DNA of 64,000 bases from Candidatus Omnitrophota bacterium (GTDB lineage Bacteria; Omnitrophota; Koll11; Duberdicusellales; 4484-171), in the NCBI GenBank assembly GCA_030692055.1, contig JAUYCY010000072.1:1-64000 (forward strand), read 5' to 3'. The number at the start of each line of letters is the position of its first letter. Within the stretch, counting starts at the first letter, position 1. Of this stretch, positions 1 to 8,030 are shown in pieces. A program made the translations under genes and the position numbers. The notes beneath the pieces were generated by a model, which searched no databases, was not told the origin of the DNA, and saw only the letters and a program-made list of their open reading frames with translations.

Positions 1-306
1 TTGGCACCGATAAAAGTGGCGGTGCTGCCGCTTTTAAAAAATCGTAGCGAGATTGTAGAATTGGCCCAGAGGATAGCGCAGGATTTGAAGAAAACGTTTA
101 TTACCGTCTATGATGACACAGCCGCAATCGGCAAACTCTACCGTCGGCAGGATGAGGTAGGCACACTTTACTGCGTTACGATTGACGTTCAGTCCTTGGA
201 AGATAAACAGGTAACCGTGCGCGACCGCGACACAATGAAGCAGGATCGTATCAGTATTGATAAATTAAAAGAATATCTAACAACTAAGTTAGATCCCTCG
301 GCTTAA
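1..306 (+). CDS. glyS/glyQS-type: Glycine--tRNA ligase, C-terminal end (partial)
   Basis: This is the 3' end of a gene that enters from outside the window; the first codon shown (TTG) is internal. The 101 residues match the anticodon-binding domain of dimeric class II glycyl-tRNA synthetases: an opening beta strand of the type PIKVAVLPL, a Val-Arg-Asp-Arg-Asp-Thr-Met segment, and a closing helix. The enzyme charges tRNA-Gly in the cytoplasm. Only the tail is visible, so catalytic motifs cannot be checked. Assignment comes from remembered family sequence. Confidence 0.85.
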   Translation: MAPIKVAVLPLLKNRSEIVELAQRIAQDLKKTFITVYDDTAAIGKLYRRQDEVGTLYCVTIDVQSLEDKQVTVRDRDTMKQDRISIDKLKEYLTTKLDPSA

Positions 307-339
307 AGCAGTTTTTGTTTGAGCCTCAGGATTTAATTC

Positions 340-382
340 GCACTTATAATTTACTCACACCTTGTGTTCGTAAATTATGTGC
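340..382 (+). promoter_or_regulatory. Leader hairpin upstream of ppdK, same design as the one at 5304-5358
   Basis: The arms GCAC-TT-ATAATTTAC (340-354) and GTAAATTATGTGC (370-382) pair except for a two-base bulge, and the loop holds a small ACAC/GTGT stem. A TATAAT sits at 345-350 inside the left arm, with no convincing -35. After the right arm comes TCATTAAAAGGGAGGG, which includes the ribosome binding site of ppdK. The same order, bulge position and downstream sequence recur at 5304-5358 before an unrelated gene. Confidence 0.6.
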
Positions 383-410
383 TCATTAAAAGGGAGGGTT
401 TTTAAAAGCA

Positions 411-3143
411 ATGGCAACAAAATTCGTTTACTTCTTTGGCGGGGGAAAGGCAGGCGGAAATGAAAGTATGAAAAATCTCTTGGGTGGCAAGGGAGCGAAT
501 CTCGCAGAAATGGCCGGCCATAAGGATCTACGGCTTCCGGTCCCGCCGGGATTTACCATTACCACCGAGGTTTGCACATATTATTATAAAAAGCGCAAAA
601 CTTATCCTAAGGGTTTAAAACAGGAAGTGGAGAAGGCCCTTAAGAGAGTGGAAGTGCTTATGGCTAGAAAATTCGGCGATACCGAAAATCCGCTTTTGGT
701 TTCCGTGCGTTCGGGTGCTCGGCGCTCAATGCCGGGGATGATGGAGACCGTTCTTAATATCGGCCTGACGGAGGAAACCATACCCGGCTTGATCAAGCAA
801 AGCGGTAGCAACAGCCGTTTTGTTTACGATGCCTATCGTCGGTTAATTATGATGTATTGCGACGTAGTAATGGAGAAGGCCGCGGGAATTGAGCCTAAGG
901 ACGAGCAGGGGATCCGCAAGCAGTTGGAAAGAATTATGGGGCAAATGAAAAAAGAAAAGGGTTATAAGGCAGATACGGATTTAACTGCAGAAGACCTCAA
1001 AAAACTCTGCTCTTTGTTCAAGTCAAAAATAAAAGAAGTATTGGGTAAAGAATTCCCTGATAGCCCACAGCAGCAGTTATGGGGAGGCATTGGCGCGGTA
1101 TTTTCTTCCTGGAACGGCAAGCGCGCGGTCAGTTACCGGCGTATAGAAGGAATTCCCGGTGAATGGGGCACAGCCGTTACCGTGCAAACCATGGTTTTCG
1201 GCAATATGGGCAATGATTCGGCAACCGGTGTGGCTTTTACGCGCAATCCGGGAAACGGCGAAAACGATTTCTATGGCGAATACCTGATTAATGCGCAGGG
1301 TGAGGACGTCGTTGCAGGAATACGCACACCTGCTCCCATAAACGAATATTCTAAATCAGAACATAATAAAGACTTAGTGGCTTTAGAGAAAGCCATGCCG
1401 CAAATTTACCGGGAATTATTTAGTTATCAGAAACGGCTGGAGAAACATTACCGCGATATGCAGGATATTGAGTTTACCATTGAGAAAGGCCGCTTGTTTA
1501 TGTTGCAGTGCCGGGTAGGTAAACGTAACGGCCCGGCAGCAGTGCGCATGGCTGTAGATATGTTGAAAGAAAAATTAATCAAAACAGAAGAAGCAGTAAT
1601 GCGGGTAACTCCGTCTCAATTAGAGGAACTTCTGCATCCGATAATTGACCCGAAAGTTGAACTGACCCATAGGCCTTTAGCCAAAGGGTTGCCTGCGGGC
1701 CCGGGCGGCGCTAACGGCCAGATAGTATTCTCTGCTGTTGATGCTGTGGAATGGGCAAGGCAGGGGAGGAAAGTAATTCTTGTGCGCGAAGAAACGAATC
1801 CCGAAGATGTGGAAGGTATGAGAGCAGCTGAAGCAATATTAACAGCAAGAGGAGGAATGACAAGTCATGCGGCATTAGTTGCGCGCGGTTGGGGAAAATG
1901 CTGTATTGTCGGCTGCGCAGGCTTGGAAATTGATTATGGCGCAAAAGAACTGCATATTGACGGCAAAATTCTTAAAGAGGGAGACTGGGTTACTTTGAAC
2001 GGCACCAAGGGAAATGTCTATGAAGGAAAACTTCCGATGATGGATGTTTCACAAGAGAATAAGATGTTGAATGATTTCTTAAAGATTTGCGATGCGATAA
2101 AAAGATTGGGTATCCGCACCAATGCCGATACTCCCGAGGATGCCCGGCGAGCAAGGCAATTCGGCGCCGAGGGCATTGGTTTGTTTAGGACCGAGCATAT
2201 GTTTTACGGCAAAGGTTCTGATGAGCCGCTCTTTTTACTGCGCAAGATGATTATTTCCAAGACCGAGGCAGAAAGGCGCAAGGCCTTGGATGAATTATTC
2301 CCTTATGTAAAAAAAGATATCAAAGGGACATTAGAGGCAATGGATAATCTCCCTGTAGTAATTCGTCTTCTCGATCCGCCGTTGCATGAGTTTGTTCCCA
2401 AAGACCCGGCTAAATTGGAACAATTAGCCCGGGATTTGAATATCACCTTAGATGAATTAGCCAGCCGGGCAGATGGTTTGCATGAGTCAAATCCGATGAT
2501 GGGGCATCGCGGTGTGCGCCTGGGCATTACCTATCCGGAAGTCAGCGAAATGCAGATACGCGCGATATTCCAAGCCGCGGCAGAATTAATTAAGGAAGGC
2601 AAGAATCCCTATCCGGAGATAATGATTCCTGTAGTTTGCGATGTCAAAGAACTGGATGACCAGTTTGCAATTGCCAAAAAGATTTACCAGGAGGTTTTAG
2701 CCAAATACAATCTTAAAAAGATTAAGTATATGTTCGGTACGATGATTGAAATTCCCCGCGCATCGATTGTCGCGGATAAATTAGCGTTGGTGGCGGAATT
2801 TTTCTCATACGGCACCAATGATATGACTCAAATGGGGTTTGGAATTTCGCGCGATGACATCGGAGGTTTCTTGCCTGACTATATCAAAAAAGGAATATTG
2901 CCCGAAGATCCCTTCCAGACCATTGACCAGGAAGGAATCGGCGAGTTAATAAAGATGGGTATTGAGCGCGGCCGCAAAACGCGTAAGAACCTGGAAGTAG
3001 GTATCTGCGGCGAGCACGGCGGTGAAGCGCGTTCGGTGGAATTCTGCCATCGCGTAAAAATGGATTACGTAAGTTGTTCGCCTTTCCGCGTTCCGATTGC
3101 CCGTTTAGCAGCAGCGCAGGTAGTATTGAAAGACAAGAAATAA
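411..3143 (+). CDS. ppdK: Pyruvate, phosphate dikinase
   Basis: This 910-residue protein reversibly converts pyruvate, ATP and phosphate to PEP, AMP and pyrophosphate in the cytoplasm, for glycolysis or gluconeogenesis. The N-terminal ATP-grasp part starts with a GGKGANLAEM motif. The swivelling phosphohistidine domain has GGMTSHAAL with Thr484 and catalytic His486. The C-terminal TIM-barrel PEP/pyruvate domain ends with GICGEHGGE, where Cys866 is the expected acid/base residue. Length is slightly above the usual 870-880. A GGGAGG stands about 15 bases before the ATG, so spacing is long. A structured hairpin lies upstream, and the sigma factor gene follows 71 bases downstream. No defect is seen. 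Confidence 0.97.
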   Translation: MATKFVYFFGGGKAGGNESMKNLLGGKGANLAEMAGHKDLRLPVPPGFTITTEVCTYYYKKRKTYPKGLKQEVEKALKRVEVLMARKFGDTENPLLVSVRSGARRSMPGMMETVLNIGLTEETIPGLIKQSGSNSRFVYDAYRRLIMMYCDVVMEKAAGIEPKDEQGIRKQLERIMGQMKKEKGYKADTDLTAEDLKKLCSLFKSKIKEVLGKEFPDSPQQQLWGGIGAVFSSWNGKRAVSYRRIEGIPGEWGTAVTVQTMVFGNMGNDSATGVAFTRNPGNGENDFYGEYLINAQGEDVVAGIRTPAPINEYSKSEHNKDLVALEKAMPQIYRELFSYQKRLEKHYRDMQDIEFTIEKGRLFMLQCRVGKRNGPAAVRMAVDMLKEKLIKTEEAVMRVTPSQLEELLHPIIDPKVELTHRPLAKGLPAGPGGANGQIVFSAVDAVEWARQGRKVILVREETNPEDVEGMRAAEAILTARGGMTSHAALVARGWGKCCIVGCAGLEIDYGAKELHIDGKILKEGDWVTLNGTKGNVYEGKLPMMDVSQENKMLNDFLKICDAIKRLGIRTNADTPEDARRARQFGAEGIGLFRTEHMFYGKGSDEPLFLLRKMIISKTEAERRKALDELFPYVKKDIKGTLEAMDNLPVVIRLLDPPLHEFVPKDPAKLEQLARDLNITLDELASRADGLHESNPMMGHRGVRLGITYPEVSEMQIRAIFQAAAELIKEGKNPYPEIMIPVVCDVKELDDQFAIAKKIYQEVLAKYNLKKIKYMFGTMIEIPRASIVADKLALVAEFFSYGTNDMTQMGFGISRDDIGGFLPDYIKKGILPEDPFQTIDQEGIGELIKMGIERGRKTRKNLEVGICGEHGGEARSVEFCHRVKMDYVSCSPFRVPIARLAAAQVVLKDKK

Positions 3144-3214
3144 ACAAGATCGGGTCTTGTAACTTATTTAATATCAATGCATTTCAAGGCCCGGTCTTGA
3201 GAATTAAGGAGAAT

Positions 3215-4045
3215 ATGGAAGCCATACGCACATACCTAAAAGAAATCAGAAACATACCGCTATTGACGGCTAAAGAAGAAATCGAGTTAAGCAGGCGCGT
3301 AAGAAAAGGCGATAAGCATGCCCGCGAGCGGATGATACGCTCAAACCTTCGGCTGGTAATAAGTATTGCTAAGAGATACGGCCATCTGGGCATTCCCTTA
3401 ATGGATTTAATCGAAGAGGGGAATATGGGCTTGATGAAGGCAGTAGAAAAATTTAATCCTCGCAAAGGCTATCGTTTTTCTACTTATGCTGCCTGGTGGA
3501 TAAGGCAGAGCATTACCCGTTCGATTGCCGACCAGGGGAAAATGATCCGTGTGCCGGTTTACGTTAATGAATTGATGTCAAAATGGAAAAAGGTCAGCGA
3601 ACGATTAACCCATGAATTAAAACGCACACCCCGGGATGAAGAAGTAGCGAAAAAGATGCGCCTGCCTAGAGATAAAGCCGACCAGATAAGTGTCTGGTTA
3701 AGTGTGAAAACCTCTTCTTTAGAAGCGCCCATCGGCGAAGAAGGGGAGAATGAGGTTATGGACTTAATAGAAAATCAGAAGGCAGTTGCGCCCGATGAAG
3801 AAATAACTCGTTTCTTAGATAAAGAAAGGATAGCCGGCCTGTTAGGTATAATGTCCAGCCGCGAGAAAGAAATCCTGGATATGCGTTTTGGTTTAGTGGA
3901 CGGTAAGATTCATACCCTGGCGGAAGTGGCCAAAAAATTGGGCGTTTCGCGCGAACGGGTTCGCCAGATTGAAGAAGCGGCCTTGCGGAAATTACGCAAA
4001 TTCGTCCAGCAGCAAGAAAAGGCTGCGGAAGAATGTCTATCCTAA
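3215..4045 (+). CDS. rpoD-like: Sigma-70 family RNA polymerase sigma factor, primary/RpoD-like
   Basis: The 276-residue product has region 1.2 (residues 1-30), regions 2.1-2.4 with the DLIEEGNMGLMKA and YAAWWIRQSI motifs, region 3, and a region 4.2 helix-turn-helix (LGVSRERVRQIE) near the C-terminus. The start is the ATG at 3215 because AAGGAG (3206-3211) lies just ahead and region 1.2 begins there; an upstream in-frame ATG at 3074 lies inside ppdK. It lacks the acidic region 1.1 and the long non-conserved insert of large primary sigma factors, so it could be the short housekeeping factor of this lineage or a group 2 factor. A small ACAAGA/TCTTGT hairpin (3144-3160) lies in the 71-base gap. 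Confidence 0.9.
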   Translation: MEAIRTYLKEIRNIPLLTAKEEIELSRRVRKGDKHARERMIRSNLRLVISIAKRYGHLGIPLMDLIEEGNMGLMKAVEKFNPRKGYRFSTYAAWWIRQSITRSIADQGKMIRVPVYVNELMSKWKKVSERLTHELKRTPRDEEVAKKMRLPRDKADQISVWLSVKTSSLEAPIGEEGENEVMDLIENQKAVAPDEEITRFLDKERIAGLLGIMSSREKEILDMRFGLVDGKIHTLAEVAKKLGVSRERVRQIEEAALRKLRKFVQQQEKAAEECLS

Positions 4046-4057
4046 AATGAGAGGGAT

Positions 4058-4579
4058 ATGAAAAAAATAGATTTAAAAGATTGCATCAGAAATATCCCTG
4101 ATTTTCCCAAGGCAGGAATATTATTTAGGGACATCACTACATTATTGAAAAATAAGCAGGCATTTAAATTAGCGGTTGATACGCTGACCGGCAAATTTAA
4201 AAATAAAAAAATCGACGCCGTGGTAGCGGTGGAGGCACGAGGGTTTATCTTAGGTGGGGCAGTTGCTCATAAATTAGGCGCAGGATTTGTGCCGGTGCGC
4301 AAAATTGGAAAGCTTCCCGCCCAAACTAATGCCGTAACCTATGATTTAGAATACGGCACAGATACATTAGAGATGCATCACGATGCCATCCAGCGCGGCG
4401 ATAAAGTTTTGATTGTGGATGACCTTTTGGCAACCGGCGGGACGGTTAAAGCCGTAACTGATTTAGTAAAGCAGTTGGAAGGTAAAATCGTCGGCATTGC
4501 TTTTCTAATCGAACTGACCGGCCTTAAAGGGATAGAGAAACTGAAAGAATACCCGGTTTATTCCTTGATAAAATATTAA
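4058..4579 (+). CDS. apt: Adenine phosphoribosyltransferase
   Basis: This 173-residue enzyme makes AMP from adenine and PRPP (purine salvage, cytoplasm). The PRPP-binding loop [13 protein letters not shown] is at about residues 116-128. The family segment [18 protein letters not shown] lies near the N-terminus and ARGFILGG in the middle. Length is standard. It starts 12 bases after the sigma factor stop with GAGAGGG ahead of the ATG, so the two are probably cotranscribed. Confidence 0.97.
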   Translation: MKKIDLKDCIRNIPDFPKAGILFRDITTLLKNKQAFKLAVDTLTGKFKNKKIDAVVAVEARGFILGGAVAHKLGAGFVPVRKIGKLPAQTNAVTYDLEYGTDTLEMHHDAIQRGDKVLIVDDLLATGGTVKAVTDLVKQLEGKIVGIAFLIELTGLKGIEKLKEYPVYSLIKY

Positions 4580-4582
4580 ATT

Positions 4583-4656
4583 GCGCCTGTAGCTCATTAG
4601 GATAGAGCGGGGCTCTCCTAAGGCCTAGGCGGGTGGTTCGAATCCACCCAGGCGCA
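4583..4656 (+). tRNA. tRNA-Arg (anticodon CCU)
   Basis: A full cloverleaf can be folded by hand. The acceptor stem GCGCCTG/CAGGCGC is perfect. The D stem is GCTC/GAGC with a nine-base loop. The anticodon stem GGGCT/GGCCT carries the loop CTCCTAA, giving anticodon CCT, which reads the Arg codon AGG. The variable loop has five bases, and the T arm is GGTGG/CCACC with TTCGAAT. The discriminator is A at 4656, and CCA is not encoded. The gene lies 3 bases after apt and 9 bases before the next CDS. Confidence 0.95.
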
Positions 4657-4665
4657 CAATATAAT

Positions 4666-5313
4666 ATGTACGACCTACACACACACTCATTACTCAGCGA
4701 CGGGGTTTTACTTCCTTCCGAAATAGCCGTGCGTTATGCGGCATTAGGCTACAAAGCCATTGCCATAACTGACCACGCCGATTACAGCAATATTGAACAG
4801 GTAATTAATGCGATATTAGAATTTATCAAACACTGGCCAAAGAACCCCCCAATTAATGTTGTATCGGGAGTTGAGTTAACCCACCTTCCCTTAGAGCAAT
4901 TTAAGCCCTTGGCAAAATATGCCAGAAGCCGCGGCATAAAAATAATCATCGGCCACGGCGAAACCCTTGCCGAGCCAGTGATACCAGGGACTAACCGCGC
5001 TGTCCTTGATGCGGATATTGATATCTTGGCCCATCCGGGTTTAATTACCGATGAAGAAGTAAAATTAGCAAAAGAGAAAGGCATATTTCTTGAGGTTACC
5101 AGCCGCAGGGGCCATTGCGTGACGAATAATAATGTAGTAGAAAAGGCGTTAAAAACCGGGGCAAGATTAATCATCAATAATGACAGCCATCTGCCGGAGG
5201 ATATTATTAGCCCGGCCCAATTAATAACCGTTGCCGAGGTTGCAGGGTTAGGCCAAAACGAGATAAATAATATTTATCAAGATATAGAAAAATTTATCAA
5301 TTCGCACACATAA
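4666..5313 (+). CDS. PHP-domain phosphoesterase, histidinol-phosphatase-like
   Basis: The 215-residue protein is a PHP-family metal-dependent hydrolase. The N-terminal HTHSLLSDG (His5, His7) and TDHAD motifs are metal ligands, and later GHGE, DILAHPG and NNDSH segments supply the rest. The start is the ATG at 4666; an earlier in-frame codon would run through the tRNA. No ribosome binding site is seen, so translation may be leaderless or start from a processed tRNA transcript. The substrate is unknown. A full histidinol phosphatase is usually longer, so the name indicates family only. Confidence 0.8.
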   Translation: MYDLHTHSLLSDGVLLPSEIAVRYAALGYKAIAITDHADYSNIEQVINAILEFIKHWPKNPPINVVSGVELTHLPLEQFKPLAKYARSRGIKIIIGHGETLAEPVIPGTNRAVLDADIDILAHPGLITDEEVKLAKEKGIFLEVTSRRGHCVTNNNVVEKALKTGARLIINNDSHLPEDIISPAQLITVAEVAGLGQNEINNIYQDIEKFINSHT

Positions 5314-5358
5314 CTTATGTCGGAACAAATTATAATCGTTACTCCCTAAGTTATGTGC
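5304..5358 (+). promoter_or_regulatory. Leader hairpin upstream of the lipoprotein gene
   Basis: The arms GCAC-AC-ATAACTTA (5304-5317) and TAAGTTATGTGC (5347-5358) pair with a two-base bulge at the same place as in the hairpin at 340-382. The left arm is preceded by AATTC in both cases. The right arm is followed by TCATTGAAAAAGGAGGGG, which contains the ribosome binding site of the next gene. Compared with the first copy, a T-A pair has changed to C-G, keeping the pairing. A TATAAT at 5331-5336 lies in the loop. Confidence 0.6.
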
Positions 5359-5378
5359 TCATTGAAAAAGGAGGGGCG

Positions 5379-5843
5379 ATGAAAAGAGTTAAGTATTTTC
5401 TCATCCTACCTACTATATACTGCCTACTGACTGCTGTTTTATGGGGTTGCACCAGCTTTTCTAAAAAAGATATGGCTACGGGTGTTGCTACGCTTGAGCC
5501 TTCGGTAATGCTGAAATTTGCTGACATCCCCGTTCCCAAGAGGTTTAAATTCTTGGCCTCTGATTCCTATGCTTTTCAGAGCGGTAATGTAAGGGTGGGG
5601 GTATTGGTTTATGTTGGCCGTGCCACGGCAGAACAGTTGGTTGTTTTTTATCAGGAACAGATGCCGATATACAACTGGAATTTTATTAATCTAATAGAAT
5701 ACGGGAAACGCCTGATAAATTTTGACCGCGATAACGAGTCCTGCGTGATTAGTGTTGAACCAAAAATGCTTAATACCCGGGTTATTATTTCCCTGGGGCC
5801 CAAGCAGCCATCCCCTAAAAAGAGCGAAAAGCCAATAAAGTAG
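5379..5843 (+). CDS. Predicted lipoprotein of unknown function
   Basis: The 154-residue product begins with a basic, hydrophobic signal peptide ending in the lipobox LWGC (Cys at about residue 24), so it should be lipidated and membrane-anchored. The start at 5379 is set by AAGGAGG at 5368-5374. The mature part is a small alpha/beta domain of about 110 residues, followed by a Lys/Pro/Ser-rich tail. I do not recognise the domain. It is preceded by the hairpin shared with ppdK and followed by the strong promoter of the porin gene. Confidence 0.75.
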   Translation: MKRVKYFLILPTIYCLLTAVLWGCTSFSKKDMATGVATLEPSVMLKFADIPVPKRFKFLASDSYAFQSGNVRVGVLVYVGRATAEQLVVFYQEQMPIYNWNFINLIEYGKRLINFDRDNESCVISVEPKMLNTRVIISLGPKQPSPKKSEKPIK

Positions 5844-5862
5844 TAAAATTTGTAAAAAATAC

Positions 5863-5891
5863 TTGACAAGTAAGGGGTTATTTGATATATA
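5863..5891 (+). promoter_or_regulatory. Sigma-70 promoter for the porin gene
   Basis: TTGACA (5863-5868) is separated by 17 bases from TATATA (5886-5891). The expected start is near 5898, giving a leader of about 185 bases before the ATG at 6086. Confidence 0.8.
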
Positions 5892-5908
5892 AGAGGTAAT
5901 AACTAGAG

Positions 5909-6000
5909 TAGGGTTATACCACCAGAGATGACTTAAGTTTAAGTCGGAAAGGAGGTTGAAGGCTTAAAAGACCCTAAGTTATCAAACTTTCTGGTGATAT
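5909..6000 (+). other. Structured 5' leader of the porin mRNA
   Basis: Three pairings are visible. ATACCACCAGA (5916-5926) pairs with TCTGGTGATAT (5990-6000) with one mismatch. GACTTAA (5930-5936) pairs with TTAAGTC (5939-5945). TAGGGT (5909-5914) could pair with ACCCTA (5971-5976), which would cross the first stem as a pseudoknot or be an alternative fold. A purine-rich AAAGGAGG (about 5948-5954) lies inside. It resembles no riboswitch I can name. Confidence 0.5.
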
Positions 6001-6085
6001 ACATATAGATGTAATTCTCTAGGCAAAAAGCAAAATCCTAGTATAAATATGTTTATTTTAAAATCGTTTAAGGAGGTTAAACAAA

Positions 6086-7459
6086 ATGAGTAAACGCTTA
6101 ATACTAATTCTGGCTCTGGCGTTCGTAGTTGGCCTATGTGCTACTACCTACGCAGCAGTGCAGAATGTCAAGGTAAGCGGCGATCTCGATGTAAAAGGCG
6201 TGCTGAGAAATTCCATTGCTTTGGCTGACAATCCCAGCAACGTTAATTTTGGTGAATCGATTACTGCGATTCTTTCTACGGTTCGCCTGAGAGTAGACGC
6301 TGACCTTACTGATAATGTATCAACCACAGTCAGATTACTAAATGAAAGAGTTTGGGGTGAAGAAGACAGTGCTAGCACTGATATTGATTTAGACCTAGCC
6401 TATGTAACTTTAAAAGAATTCTTGTATTCACCTTTGACTTTAACCGTAGGTCGTCAGGAGTTGAGATTTGGTAATGGGCTTATCATTGGTGACCCTGATA
6501 CCAATGGTATTGCGGCGGGACATACAGGAACTCCTGTAGGTCTACCAATTTCTCTGGATGATCTAAGCAGTCGTAAGGCATTTGATGCTATTCGGGCAAC
6601 CCTGAATTACGACCCATTAGTAGTTGATCTGGTCATGTCCAAGATAGATGAGAATAATGTTCAGCAATACGATGGTGTCGACCTTTATGGTGCAAATGCT
6701 GCTTACAAATTCAATAAAGATTTAATGGGAGAAGCATACCTTTGGCAAAGATCAAGAGACGTTGCTAGTACAACAGGTATTACAAAGGCTGAAAATTTAA
6801 GAACTGCAGGTGCTAAAGCGCTCTACACTGGCACCAAGGATTTAGCTTTAGGGTTAGAAGGTGCATTTCAGTTTGGTGACCACGCAGCAAACGTGCTCCT
6901 ATATCCTGATGAAGGAAGTGCTAATAACAGGAACCGCAAAGTTACCGCTTATGCAATTCAGGCAATAGCCAGCCGTGCATTCCCTAAAGTAAAATATACT
7001 CCCAGCGCTCGTTTCAGCTACACCTATCTTTCCGGTGATAAGTATTCTAGTCTAAGTGATAATTACAGGGGTTGGAGCCCAATGTTTGAGGATCAGGCAG
7101 GAGGAACCCTGTTTAATAAAATCTTGGGTTACTCCAATGCGCAGTTATTTAATCTATCGGGTAGTATGAAACCGATGGATGATGTAACTGCAACCTTAGA
7201 TTATTACTATCTAAGAGCAAATCAACCTTTTAATAGTACTGGTACTGTAGTTTTAAGTGGCGTTACAAGTGATCCAGCATATACCATGAAAAATAAGAAA
7301 GGTCTCGGTAGTGAAATAGACTTAGGTCTGAAATATGACTACACCGAGGATGTGCAGTTTGGTTTGGGAGCGGGTTGGTTTATCCCTGGTTCAGCCTTTG
7401 ATAAAGTAAACAAAAAGACTGCTTCCCAGGTCATTGGTTCAATGAAGGTTACTTTCTAA
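6086..7459 (+). CDS. Outer-membrane beta-barrel porin, alginate-export-like
   Basis: The 457-residue protein has a classic signal peptide (residues 1-24, ending in TYAA). The rest is made of alternating beta strands and ends in VTF, a C-terminal aromatic typical of BAM-inserted barrels. The segments around TVRLRVDADLTDN and TLTVGRQELRFGNG resemble the alginate-export (AlgE-like) porin family. It probably sits in the outer membrane as a channel for sugars or anions; specificity cannot be read. The ribosome binding site AAGGAGG precedes the ATG. It is a monocistronic unit with its own promoter, structured leader and terminator, which suggests strong, controlled expression. Confidence 0.82.
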   Translation: MSKRLILILALAFVVGLCATTYAAVQNVKVSGDLDVKGVLRNSIALADNPSNVNFGESITAILSTVRLRVDADLTDNVSTTVRLLNERVWGEEDSASTDIDLDLAYVTLKEFLYSPLTLTVGRQELRFGNGLIIGDPDTNGIAAGHTGTPVGLPISLDDLSSRKAFDAIRATLNYDPLVVDLVMSKIDENNVQQYDGVDLYGANAAYKFNKDLMGEAYLWQRSRDVASTTGITKAENLRTAGAKALYTGTKDLALGLEGAFQFGDHAANVLLYPDEGSANNRNRKVTAYAIQAIASRAFPKVKYTPSARFSYTYLSGDKYSSLSDNYRGWSPMFEDQAGGTLFNKILGYSNAQLFNLSGSMKPMDDVTATLDYYYLRANQPFNSTGTVVLSGVTSDPAYTMKNKKGLGSEIDLGLKYDYTEDVQFGLGAGWFIPGSAFDKVNKKTASQVIGSMKVTF

Positions 7460-7476
7460 CATCTCTGTTAGAACAC

Positions 7477-7513
7477 AAACCCCTCGGGGGAGCAATCTCC
7501 CGGGGGTTTTTTT
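7477..7513 (+). terminator. Intrinsic terminator after the porin gene
   Basis: AACCCCTCGGGGGAG, a CAAT loop and CTCCCGGGGGTT form a GC-rich stem with small bulges, followed by a run of T. Confidence 0.9.
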
Positions 7514-7560
7514 ATAGGGGACGGTTCTATTTATTAATATTTATTAAGATTTTTAAGTTA
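7514..7560. repeat. Short intergenic sequence with GGGGACGG core
   Basis: TAGGGGACGGTTCTATTT directly after the terminator resembles the GGGGAC-type short repeats seen elsewhere in the window (21642, 34611, 39659). Only one copy of this exact version is present here, so repeat status is a guess. Confidence 0.3.
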
Positions 7561-7667
7561 GATTTACCCTTCTTTTACGTCTATTAATAGTAGAGGGAGG
7601 GATTTTTTCATGCCCGATATTAAAGTATTAAAAAGAATAATAAAGTATACTTTTAATAACTTTTTTC

Positions 7668-7696
7668 TTGACAATAATATTTTCTTATGCTATATT
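7668..7696 (+). promoter_or_regulatory. Sigma-70 promoter for the small gene at 7718
   Basis: TTGACA (7668-7673), a 17-base spacer and TATATT (7691-7696) put the transcript start near 7703, so translation must start at the ATG at 7718 and not at an upstream in-frame ATG (7610). Confidence 0.75.
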
Positions 7697-7717
7697 TTAT
7701 TTGGAGGTGGAAAAGAA

Positions 7718-7945
7718 ATGAATAAGATATCTTATGCCGTAAAAGTAGACCCTTCTATTATAAAACGAATAAAGGAGTTTTGCTTGGAACATGGTATAAA
7801 GCAAGGTTTCTTTGTAGAAAAGGCCCTACGTGAACAATTGGCCAGAGAAGAGCTTACTGAGGACTTACTTGATTTCAGGAATTTACGCTCGCAGGAAGGT
7901 AACGCTATCAGTTTTGAAGACTACCTTAAAAAAAGAGCCAAATAA
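7718..7945 (+). CDS. Small ribbon-helix-helix-like protein, possible solitary antitoxin
   Basis: The 75-residue protein opens with a short strand (SYAVKVDPSIIKRIKEFC) followed by two helices, a layout like ribbon-helix-helix DNA-binding proteins or antitoxins. The C-terminal part is acidic and helical (EELTEDLLDFRNL). GGAGG precedes the ATG. No toxin gene is adjacent: the next gene is GH57 with its own promoter. If it is an antitoxin it is orphaned; it could equally be a small transcription factor. Confidence 0.5.
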   Translation: MNKISYAVKVDPSIIKRIKEFCLEHGIKQGFFVEKALREQLAREELTEDLLDFRNLRSQEGNAISFEDYLKKRAK

Positions 7946-7994
7946 TAGAAGAGAAGTATATAGATAGCTTCCCAACAATTCCTTCCAAAAAATA

Positions 7995-8022
7995 TTGCAT
8001 AACCTTCAGATTATGTTAGAAT
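7995..8022 (+). promoter_or_regulatory. Possible promoter for the GH57 gene
   Basis: TTGCAT (7995-8000), a 16-base spacer and TAGAAT (8017-8022) would start transcription near 8029, making the GH57 mRNA almost leaderless. No ribosome binding site is seen before the ATG at 8031, which agrees with this. Confidence 0.5.
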
Positions 8023-8030
8023 TATAGCAA

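Noticed and set aside
3074..3214. N-terminal extension of the sigma factor ORF from an ATG at 3074
   Set aside because: It overlaps ppdK by about 70 bases, has no ribosome binding site, and the sigma-70 region 1.2 begins at the ATG at 3215.
7610..7717. Upstream ATG at 7610 as start of the small protein
   Set aside because: The promoter (7668-7696) lies inside that extension, so the transcript starts after it.
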